From Paramecium sonneborni (lineage: Eukaryota; Ciliophora; Oligohymenophorea; Peniculida; Parameciidae), in contig CAJJDN010000150.1 of the NCBI GenBank assembly GCA_905182985.1, forward strand, positions 62,001 through 126,000: a stretch of 64,000 nucleotides of DNA. The letters are read 5' to 3'. The notes beneath the pieces are model-generated. The model saw only the letters and a program-made list of their open reading frames with translations, had not been told where the DNA came from and did no database searches. Shown in pieces: positions 23,883 through 33,810 of this stretch. A program made the position numbers and the translations under genes. The stretch's first letter is position 1. Each line of letters begins with the position of its first letter.

Positions 23883-24664
23883 TTTAAAAATAAAAAATTA
23901 CTTATTCTAACAATTAATGCAAATCTATTGTACTCATTGATTTCATTTCTTTATCATATTCATTATCATTAGTTTAAATAAAAATAATTGATTCATTTAT
24001 TTATTCTGTTCTTTTCTCTTATTCAACAATATTTTGATAAATCAAACATCATTAATTTTTGAATTTATTTAACAAATCAGTATTCTTAGACTTTGTTTAC
24101 AATTAGACTTTGTTGAAAATCACTTTCTTTCTCTTTTAAACTCTTAAATCCAAAATTCTATTATTAATCTGATTGAAATGATTTTTTATCAAAAAAGATC
24201 TGAGAAAATAAATATGAACCATTTCTATATATTTTGATTTCTATACAAAATAAGCTACACTAAATATATATTAATGTATTGAATTAAAAGAAAAATTGGA
24301 TGTTTTTTATGATTTCTATATATACATTTTCAAAAGCTATTAAGAAGTACTTTTTCATAAATTATAAGGTAAGGATACTTTCTAGAGTAAGATTCATATT
24401 TTCTAATTGTAAAATAATAAAGAACTACAAATAATTATTAAAAATTGAAAAAGAAACTTATAAAAACAACAGAAAATTAAAATGATGTATATCGATTAAT
24501 TTATTTTAAAGTTTTTATATATGTACAAAATAGCGTTTCATTGTTTTTAAAAATTTCTTCATTTTATGTATTAATAAAAGAAATATGTAATAAAATCTAT
24601 TGATAAAGATATATGAAGCATCAATTTAAATGTTTTAATTGATTTATAGAAATATAATTAAGTT
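23883..24664. other. intergenic between divergent genes
   Basis: About 780 bp. A minus-strand frame at roughly 24050-23840 is open and protein-like (containing EMKSMSTIDLHQLLEQ), so an upstream exon of the carboxypeptidase-like gene or a short lost gene is possible. No splice pair joins it to ATG 23882. Confidence 0.4.
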
Positions 24665-26310
24665 ATGGGTGTGTGCTAAACAAAAAAACAAAATACAAAA
24701 TAAAACTTATCAAGTAGAGTTAATACTGAAACTAAAACTAAGATGGAGATATCAGGTAATCAAGATTAAGAATCAAAAAAATCTCATTTTCACAATCAAG
24801 AGAAAAGAGTAAATACAGAAACTTTTTGTTCACAAAATATAGATTATCCAACTCCAGCAATTTAAAGAAATCATGCATTTACAATGCCAAAAATATCGAA
24901 TCTAGCCTAAGGTATGAGTCCAATTGTTGAATAAACAAGTGCTTCAAAAAAATACACTCTTATTGGATAACACAAATCAAATTATGTATAAATATAAATC
25001 TTATTAAATTAGCTACTTTAAATTTTGCAAAATAACAAAACTGGTAGGCTTGTTTAAATGGAAAATATCCCTAAAAATATAGAAGAAAATGAAAAATATA
25101 TCAATTGGCTACAAAAGACAACTCTAGTATTATTTAATTTATTATCATTTTTAAGGATCATCCAAATATACTTAGAATTATAGAGATTTATCAAGATAAA
25201 ACAAACTATTAAGTGATTTCAGAATATTTTAATGGATGTAGTCTTTCAGACTTAATTATTGGAGAATCTAAAGTTTCAAAACCAGTAGTAGCTTAAATTT
25301 ATGAATAAATAATATCAGCTATGTTATATCTTCATCAAAAGAATATTATTCATGGTAATTTGACTCTTAAATCATTTGAATATATGTATTTTGACAATAG
25401 GGTTGTTGTTAAGTTAGCTAATTTAAAAGCTATGTATATAAAAGATTAAGAAAATTTTGAAATTGTTAAATTATTACCTCCAGAATGTCTCTATCATTAA
25501 AAACTATTGACTAAAGAAAGAGATATATGGACTGTTGGTTTAATTGGTTTGACATTGAGAAAGGGTTAAATTCCTTATGAATTCCCATAAAATGCATCAG
25601 AATAAAATATGATGTAGATTATTCAAGATCATAAATTCAATTTTTAAAAAAAGAAAGATTCAAAATTTAAAAAATTTTTAGAAATAATATTATCAAGAAA
25701 TCCTAAATAGAGACTTGATTTTGAAACTCTACTTAAACATGAATTTATTAAATTTTATTCTAATAAGTAAATGACTGCTTAGGAAAGGTTACTCAATAAT
25801 TTCTTAAAAAATAAACCGTGCTGTTTGATTTAATAATTGATATTAGGATATTTTGCATAAGAATTTAATTTAGAAGAATATATTACAGCCTAAAAGTTAT
25901 TTTTAGAGAGTAATATTAATAATGATGGTTCTTTAAGTAAATAAGAATTAATTACAATATTTTAATACTATAAAATTAATTGCGATAATATTGAAAAAAT
26001 TATAGATGATATATTCTAATAATTTGAAATAGATGTTGATTGTGGAATGAATTAAAATCAATTCATTTCTTTAACATTAACTAGAACTATATTATTAAGT
26101 CAAGAAAACATCGATATATGTTTTGCTATTTTTTCATTCAACAAATAAGAAATTTTATTGAAAGGATTGAAGAGACACTTATAATGTGAATCTATTGATA
26201 TTAAAGCAGAATTTGCACAAATAACTGATGATTTAAATACAGTAATAATTTTTTATATTCTTTAGTTAAATCACTAACAATTCGAAACCTTGATGAAATT
26301 ATTGCTATGA
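24665..26310 (+). CDS. CDPK-like pseudokinase 1 (MGVC anchor, EF-hand)
   Basis: Predicted 529 aa, introns 24986-25012 (27 nt) and 25127-25155 (29 nt), integral frame. The N-terminus MGVCQTKK fits myristoylation at Gly2 and palmitoylation at Cys4. The kinase-like domain resembles calmodulin-domain protein kinases: DHPNILRIIEIYQD at residue 146, then NYQVISEYFNGCSLSDL. Catalytic elements are gone: no Gly loop, the VAIK region reads RLVQMENI, HRDLKPEN is HGNLTLKS near 211, and DFG is NLK. C-terminal region has one EF-hand-like loop (NINNDGSLSKQE) and degenerate ones. A CDPK that can probably no longer phosphorylate; a calcium sensor or scaffold is inference. Two paralogues lie at 32020 and 42131. 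Confidence 0.78.
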
Positions 26311-26353
26311 ATAAATATTATATAATAAATAATTCTGATTTAGTAAAATAGCA

Positions 26354-28133
26354 TCAACATTTTTTTCTATAAAAACATTTTATACTGGTTCTTATTATAT
26401 TTGTTAGTTATGATTAATTGATTTCTATTCTCTAAAAGTTATTAATAAGCATTTATTCTTAAAATTGATCTATAAATTCAGTTTAATCTGCATCTTTTTT
26501 TGGATATTTGATTGAATCTATATATTCATAAATAATATTTGATTTTTTTTGAACTGATGAAAAATTAGATATAAATTGTTAAATGCACTAACAAAATAAA
26601 AATACATCTTTAGATATCCAACAACTAGGTTTTTTAAAGATTCCAGCATAGTTATCTGATATGTTAAACTTTTTAAATCTCTATGTAATAGATTTTGATG
26701 AAGAATGCTAAGTTACTCGAAATATTCTTGCAATTTATTATAATGGTTTAATCATTAACCTTAAGAAAAAGGAAGAAAGGAATGAAGTTACAACAGCTAC
26801 AATTATTAAAAATAATATAGCTTGTATTAATCCTTCATTAATTTAAGCTTTCATCTTTATCTAGTGATTTTAGATGTATTATTCGTATTTATATTTAGTT
26901 TAGTATCTAAAGATTAATAAAATAATTTTACAAAATAATCTTTAAATTATATTGTTCCAAGGAAGTATGTAACATATAATAATCTTATTAATCAATTTTA
27001 TTTTATCTACAGATAAATCCAACATCAATATGTTCACAATTACTCTAATTTTTATAAATTAATGATTCCCAATCTTCTAAATTAAAACCGGTTTTGGTTT
27101 GATTATAAAAATAATCTTTACCCAATTCAAAATCAGAATTATTGAGTAAATTATTAACTAATAGCATACCATCATTCGTAGTTAAAATTAAATTAGTTTC
27201 TCTTTATTCATTGTTTATTAAATCTTAAAGAATTTTAGATTATATGTGAACTCTTAAAGCCCCGATCATACTTTTATTATAATTGATGAGTGGTAATGCA
27301 ATAGAGAATCTAACATCATTAAAAGGGATAGCTTAATATTAATCTATTTTATACTTAGATAATGTCCAGTCAATCTTAAAGAGTATTATTAAAAATTGCT
27401 TAAGTTATATGCTTTTTAAGCCTCAATATACCAAGGTCTTGTCTTAGGATCATAAGAAGTGTAGTTATCGAATTCTAAACAAGGATAATTATAGAGGTGC
27501 TATAATGAATAATCAAAAAACCCCATATATTACTCAACCCCAAACATTTAAGTAGGTAAAGCAGTTTGAAATTATAATAAGGTTTAAAGGGGTATTATTT
27601 ACTCATCTAATTTTGAATCAATAATTGAATGATTTAGATAACAAAAGCAAGCCATTTGAATCTAGTTGATTGCAATAATTACTTACTTAATTTAATGTTT
27701 GATTGTAACAACTTTCTTCTTTTTGATTTGATTTCACAGATAAGATTTTTTGATGCTCATAAAAGTTATAAAGGCGATGCAATGAAATTATGGGCTATGA
27801 TACTTCATAATATAAATAATTATTACAAGAATGAATAAAAATAACCCAAAATAATTCTAAGCTCTGTTTAGCTAAATTCTATCGTTTTTTTGAATTTAAA
27901 TCAAATATTATCTCTGATGATTCCATTAAAGTTTAAGATACTTATTTGCTGATTAAACTGAACAGCAAAATTATGCTAGTCAAAATAATAATCATAGAAC
28001 AGCATATATATAAATATAAGATTGTTCTTGCTCTTAAATTAGTAAAGCATCTTAAAATTGGCGATCTTAAGATAAATTACTAAATTTTTGCTTAATCTCT
28101 TTTCTAAACTCTTTTTTAGAGTATTCCAAACAT
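26354..28133 (-). CDS. dCache-domain transmembrane receptor-like protein
   Basis: Starts MFGILQKRVQKRDQ, a basic cytoplasmic leader. TM1 (MIILTSIILLFSLIS) lies near residue 45, a large ectodomain follows, and TM2 (AILFLIIVAVVTSFLSSFFL) sits near residue 455. The C-terminal tail is only ~110 residues with no kinase or cyclase. The ectodomain carries the Cache hallmark DPKTRPWYIEA and later VRFSIALPLINYNKSMIG. Introns of 25 nt at 27662-27686 and 26907-26931 are clear. A frame change near 27412-27431 needs removal of a 20-nt GTATAT...AAAG segment, giving 569 aa. That segment overlaps the RPWY motif, so it may instead mark a frameshift. Cache domains bind small extracellular ligands; signalling partner unknown. 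Confidence 0.65.
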
Positions 28134-28199
28134 AATTTTAATTTAGTTTATAAGCTATATAAAAACAAAATAATTAATTAATGGAGATAATTATTAATT

Positions 28200-29291
28200 C
28201 TTAATTGAAAATGCTTTATTTTTTCAACCGTTCTAGCAATTAATTTCATTATCAAAATGAAGATCATAACTAAAATCATGAATAGGTTTCCAATTTGTAG
28301 GACTATTTTAAGGTTTATCTTTATTTTTGATTGGAGTCAAATACTCTTCTTATTCAACTTTTTTGAGTAAAAATTAAGTTTTGAGCATTGCTTGAAATTT
28401 TAGGAGAATATATTGGTTTGTTCAACATAATAAGCTTAATAAAAAGTAAATAATAGACATACAATTTAGAAGTACAAAGATTACGATCTTCACACATAAA
28501 TGGTGCATATCCTGATAACATTTCATATATTAGAATTTCTAATGTTCAAAAATCAACTTCATAAGTATGACCAGGTCTAGCAATAATTTCAGGTGCCAAA
28601 TATTCAGGTGTTCCAGCAACCTATAATTATTATTTTCAATTAATACAGTATATGTATGTTTATCTTATATTTATATGGTTAATCCAAATTCCGTTAGATT
28701 AATATGTCCTTATTCTGTCAATAAAATATTTTCTGGTTTTAGGTCTCTATATACTATTTTTAACTATTGATGTAAATATTCTGATGCTAAAATTATTTCA
28801 GCAATAAGAAATTTAACTATTTTCTCTGATAATCCACCATTCTTTTTTAAAATTCTATGTAAATCACCTACAGATATATGTCTATTTTATTATTATAGCA
28901 AGTTTACTCCATTACAAAGTAGCATCTTGATGAAGTTTAAAAGGCATACTTTAATTTTACTAGAAATGAACATTCTTTTCATTACAAACCTTTCTAAAAA
29001 ATTGACTGTTTCTAAATTATGATCTGTTAAATTTTAATTCTTTCATTGCATATATTTAAACATTGTCCTTTTTCATTAATTTAAATACAGATCCAAAAGC
29101 TCCTAAAAATCATATATTATTTAAACTTTTCCAATCAATCCTAAATTTAGAAAATCATCGCGATTTACTTTCCTTCTTTTAGGTGAGATACTTTAAATTG
29201 TAGAAGATTCATCAAACATAGGATCAACATTAAATATATCTAATGAACTAATTTATGCAGGTGAAATAAATGTCTCACAAATATTCCCCAT
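28200..29291 (-). pseudogene. AGC-type (PKA/PKG-like) protein kinase, broken
   Basis: Starts MGNICETFISPAQ. Kinase landmarks are good: LGLIGK-GAFGSVFKL, IYAMKEL, LKYAFQTSSRCYFVME, GDLHRIL, VYRDLKPENILL, AGTPEYLAPEI and ILIYEMLSGYAPF. Several lesions break it. The glycine-loop exon junction is one base out of register (a 24-nt intron after GGAAAA). About six residues are lost before FLVKLKYAF with a frame change. The invariant Trp of subdomain IX is TGA (EVDF-TGA-TLEIL, near 28522-28524). DFG reads EFG. The C-terminal lobe continues for ~80 residues with further stops. Introns of 26 nt remain recognisable (for example before HISVGDL). A recently dead kinase, or a sequence with several errors. 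Confidence 0.65.
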
Positions 29292-29759
29292 TATTTTATA
29301 TTAATTATAATTTAACCATATTCATAATAAAATATATAATATATAATAAATCATTAATTATATAATAATTTAGATAATTTATTTATTGCAGAATTGTAGA
29401 CAAGAAATAGTTTATTAAGTTTATATTATATAATTCATTTGAGTTTGTTATTAAAAAACTTTTAATTAATTAACTTGAAAATCATTTAATTTATAAGGTA
29501 ATTTAGACACTTAAAATTGTTGATTTTTGTAAGGTTAATATTATGTATTCTGATTGATATTACTATGTTGAATTCTTATCAAATATTAATTTCAAACATA
29601 TTTTATTATTTGAATAGATTGATGTAATCTAATATGTTTAGTATTTCCTTGATTGAAACATTTTTTAAAGATAGATTTGATCAGATTAATACTTGATTGA
29701 ATATTCAAAAGAATATGATTAATAATTGAAATAATAAATAAAAAAAAAACTTCTTAGAC
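29292..29759. other. intergenic between divergent genes
   Basis: About 470 bp, AT-rich, between the kinase remnant start and the MOZART1 start. No frame or RNA recognised. Confidence 0.45.
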
Positions 29760-29981
29760 ATGTAATAAAATATTCATGGATCAAATTTAAAGAAAGCATA
29801 AGAGAATAGTTATTAAGTAAATAATGAAATGTCATAAATTTTAAATTGTTGATTAGATAGATAATAATTAGCTATATTGTTTAGTATGATAGAAAATGGA
29901 ATGAATCCTGAAGCTTTAGTTTTATTTGTAAATGAAAGAAAGATTGAGTAGAAGACATACAAGAACATTAATAAATAATGA
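29760..29981 (+). CDS. MZT1: MOZART1 (mitotic-spindle organizing protein 1), internal TGA
   Basis: Small subunit of gamma-tubulin complexes; MOZART1 binds GCP N-termini and is needed to place microtubule nucleation sites such as basal bodies. The frame from ATG 29760 has 73 codons and reads EMSQILNC-TGA-LDRQQLAIL, then FSMIENGMNPEALVLF, which is the conserved MOZART1 helix set with NPEAL intact. Codon 31 (29850-29852) is TGA where the family has Gly (ILxTGLD); GGA to TGA is one base. Length is normal (~70-80 aa). With TGA the only stop codon, the product would be 30 aa. It is a sequence error, a nonsense allele, or readthrough. It ends 8 bp from the convergent EXO1-like gene. Confidence 0.75.
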
Positions 29982-29989
29982 TATTATAT

Positions 29990-31735
29990 TCACTTTTTCA
30001 CAAAACTAAATATAGTTGATTAAGTTTATTTGAGTACTTTTTCTACAGATTTAACTGATTATTTTTTTTGAGTAGATTGCTCTTATATAGGTTTGCATTT
30101 AATCTAAAATAATAATAATAACTTTAATATATATACTTGACTTAAGCATTATGTGTTTGTTATTTTTGATTTTATTGAAAAGGGATTATGTAATTCAGAT
30201 GAACTCTAATTAGAATCTGATTCATCAATAGTTTACTATTATTTTTAGTTTGTTTTAAATTAATCTTAATCATCATCAATAGATTGTTGTATAATATCTA
30301 AATCATCAACATCTTATTAATTCTTTTAAGTATTATTTTCTTATTGATCAAATATTTCTTCGCATAATTAAAATATATTAATTTCATCTTTTTAAACTTA
30401 AGTACGTTTAGGTGGTACAAATTATTATTCTTTTAAAATATTGGCAGGTTTTTCTATAAATTCTGGTAGATTATCAATATCTTATGTAGATAGAAATTAA
30501 GACACTCTTTGTTTAGTTTCAATATCTATAATTTGTTATTTAGAATTTTCTAATCTTCTTTCAATTCTTTTGAATAATTAATCAAAATTGATTTTAACTC
30601 TTTCTCTAAAAACCAAAGTTTTAATATCTAATTCTCCATTACAAAATTATTATTATAAATCTTCTTGAATTTTATCTCCAATTAATTATTGAATTTAGTC
30701 GAAAGGTAAGAAATCATTTTCATTAAGTTATAAAATAAAGTCTTAATATTTATCTTAGTTAAGTTAAATCCATTTTTTGGTAATTGGACAATAAACAGTT
30801 TGAAATTGAAAAATCAATCTGGTTGCTTTAATTATTTTTTCATACTCTTAAGGTATTTTATCAGTGAATTATTTGATTTTTTTAATTTTGGCTATAGCAT
30901 TAGTAATATTTTCATATTTGGATATAAAATTAATAGCTTTTCTAATTCCCATACCTCTAATAGATGGAACATAATCACATCCACTCATAATACATGTATC
31001 AATCATTTATTCAGATTTGAATGCTAAAAATTATCTAACATCTTCATTTTTAATATGAGCTCTATTTGGTCGAGATTCTTTAAGTTTTGATAATTCTAAT
31101 TCATAACATGCACCATTGCTTTATAATTTAAACACAATTAAAGGACATTGATAACATATTAAATCACTCTAAAATTTATAATAAAAATTTATATACATCT
31201 TCAGTTATGACAAAATCACATTATCCACTTAAACTTAAATGAGCTAATTAAGCATCAGCCTCATATGGTGCTATAATAAATTTTACATCTAATTCTCTTA
31301 ATACATCAAATGTTGTATACATCATTTTCTTTCTTATTTTTAGACATCTTTGAAAATATTTTTTTGCCTCTTCTGTATTTCCATTTTGTAATAATTCTTT
31401 ACCTTTTATTAAATTTTGCTATTTTATTTATTTACGCATTTATTCAGTTTTTTGTTTTGCTCTTAAACTACGACCATCAAATACTAAAATTGGTGTTATT
31501 TCATATTCTCTTAACATTATTAACTATGACTAATGATATTTTTATTTACCATTTTTTAAACATAATAAAGAAAATCATTTGTTTAAATGTCTTGATTTAA
31601 ATCATATGCACAAGAATAACATCCTCTATATAGCCATGACATTGCATCTACTGCTGCTGTTTTACCACGATAATATGTTATACATCTTTCAACTAAAGCA
31701 GGCTTTATAAAATTGAGTAAATTATCTATTCCCAT
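29990..31735 (-). CDS. EXO1: EXO1-like XPG-family 5' exonuclease
   Basis: Structure-specific 5'-3' exonuclease/flap nuclease of the Rad2/XPG family, for mismatch repair and recombination end resection. Begins MGIDNLLNFIKPALVER with no signal, as EXO1 does. N-domain: KTAAVDAMSWLYRG, ITPILVFDGRSLRAK. I-domain: VKFIIAPYEADAQLAHLSLS, VITED|SDL (split by an intron) and IDTCIMSGCDYVPSIRGMGI. All metal-binding acidic residues expected for the family are visible. Introns 31530-31549 (20 nt) and 31169-31196 (28 nt); a 33-nt in-frame intron at 30104-30136 is likely. Product ~554-565 aa. The tail is Q/D-rich and ends QSTIFSFVKK, a PIP-box-like end. FEN1 is less likely given the length. Confidence 0.88.
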
Positions 31736-32019
31736 TTTATTAAATAAAATTTATTATCCCGCCTTTTTCTAATAAAATTATTAGACATTATCTTAACTAT
31801 CAAAAATTTTATTAAAAAATGGATTTAAAAAATGGATTTAAAAAAAAAATGTTTCACACATACATATATATGAACTTAATGTTTTGGTATCAATTTTAAT
31901 AAGTTTGATAGTTAATTCCTTCCTTTGTGTATAATCAGTAAAACTATATTCAGTTTTATTAAGTTATTAATTTTTTAATATAATTTCTTATTTATACATA
32001 AAACAAAATAATATATAAA

Positions 32020-33590
32020 ATGGGTCCTTGTTAAAGCAAATCTAAATAATAAATAATTGAAGAATAACCTTAGTCTTCTACAACCAGAAGAACAGATTAA
32101 GTTTTCACTTTAAACAATCCTTCTTTAGTTATTTAAACAGTCACACCTCAATTAGAAGTAATTAATGAACCTTGTTATTAAATCAAAGAGAATTTGAGTA
32201 AAATAAAAACAAATTATTGTTAATACTCACGTGATTATAGTGATATATAATAAGGAAATCAGAAATGTAAGTTGTATAAACCTAATAATTAAGTACTTAA
32301 TCAGTAGAAGCTTGTTCAACATAATTTGACAGGGAAAATCCGAATTATTGAAACTTATGATCGAAATTCTGTTAATGAGTAATTCATAATAGATCTTGGT
32401 TCTTTAGTATTTATTTGTATTTATGTAGGATCACCCTAAGATTATAACAGTACATGAACTTTATATTACTGAAGAGTCCTATTAAGTCGTAATTGACTAT
32501 TGTAGTGGAGGTGTACTATCTAATTATTGTTAAGACAAATCACTTGTCTTATTTTCAGAATCAGAAATAGCAACTATTATCTATTAATGTTGTGAAATTC
32601 TCCAATACTTTTAAAAAATTGGAAGAACTCATGGTCATCTTACTATGAGTAGTTTTTCAAGAGTAGATTCATCAAATGATTTCTAAATCAAATTCTCAGA
32701 CATTAGAGGATTATATGTTAAACATTAAATTAACAATAACAATATATATACTCTTGCTCCGGAAGTTTGTAACTTTACTGATAATCAATAATATCCTTTA
32801 TCTACAGACATATGGAGTTTAGGAGTTTTAACTTATTAGATGGTTTGTGGATATCCACCATTTGGAGGTAGTACTATTGAATCTATCAAGTCATAAATTA
32901 AAAAAATGGCTGCTCAATATAATAATTTTTAATTTGATCGAGTGTCTAAATTATGTGTTTAATTGATTAAGAAAATTCTAGTCCCTTCCAAATCAAGAAT
33001 AACTCTTACAAATTTAATTAATGATTAATGGTTTAAAATACGCATTAAGTAAAATGACTAAAATATCATTAAGAAACTATAATTAAATAAAGTTAAAATT
33101 TCATCACTTTAGTAGCTTTTCTTGATATTTATGATTAAAAACTTTTGTTCTGCTGAACAATAACAGCTACATGCAGAATTTGTGTTATTAGATGAAAATT
33201 AAGATGGATAATTAACTAAATAAGAACTCTTAAAAGTATACTCTAATAAATTTGATACTAATTCTGAAGCTTTGCTTTATATAGATAAAATATTTCAAGT
33301 TGCTGATATAGATCGAAGTGGAACCATTGATTTTGGAGAATTTCTTGTTGCTATCACAGATAAACCTGGTTTAATCACTGATGAAAATCTCAAAACTGCT
33401 TTTAAGATTTTGGCATCTAGTAATGGAAAATTTACAAAATAGGCTTTAAGATACCATTTTAATTTATCATTATAAAAAGTTGATAAATTATTTGCAGATC
33501 ATAATTTAGATATAAATGTAATTATAATATGTCAATCTTTAGAAAGTTGGGTATGTAGAATTCGAACATTTGATGAAATAGATGCTATGA
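32020..33590 (+). CDS. CDPK-like pseudokinase 2 (MGPC anchor, EF-hands)
   Basis: Predicted 507 aa, introns 32407-32428 (22 nt) and 33518-33542 (25 nt), integral frame. MGPCQSKS start fits dual lipidation. Kinase-like domain from about residue 110: TGKIRIIETY replaces the VAIK strand (Lys to Glu), DHPKIITVHELY follows the intron, HRDLKPEN is HGHLTMSS (~197), and DFG is DIR (~220). APE and the C-lobe DIWSLGVLTYQMVCGYPPF are kept. EF-hand 1 (DENQDGQLTKQE, ~383) and EF-hand 2 (DIDRSGTIDFGE, ~422) have full calcium-ligand patterns; 3 and 4 are degenerate. It is a calcium-binding pseudokinase by sequence. Among the three paralogues it keeps the best activation-segment end. Confidence 0.8.
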
Positions 33591-33810
33591 TTTGTTAATC
33601 TATTTCATTATAAAAATTTTGTCTAAAATTGATATTTTTATTATATTAAAAATCCAACAAGGTATTAGGGCAGTTAAATAAAGATTGAAAGAATTAATAA
33701 GTTTTTGTTGAATAGAATATTATTTATTTTAGGAGAATGATTTTTTCAAGAATGAAATGTTATAATATATATAAAATTTATCTATAAATAAATAAGATTC
33801 AAAAATATTT

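Noticed and set aside
31808..31850. Short direct repeat (AAAAAATGGATTT twice) as a regulatory element
   Set aside because: Too short and too AT-rich to distinguish from slippage.
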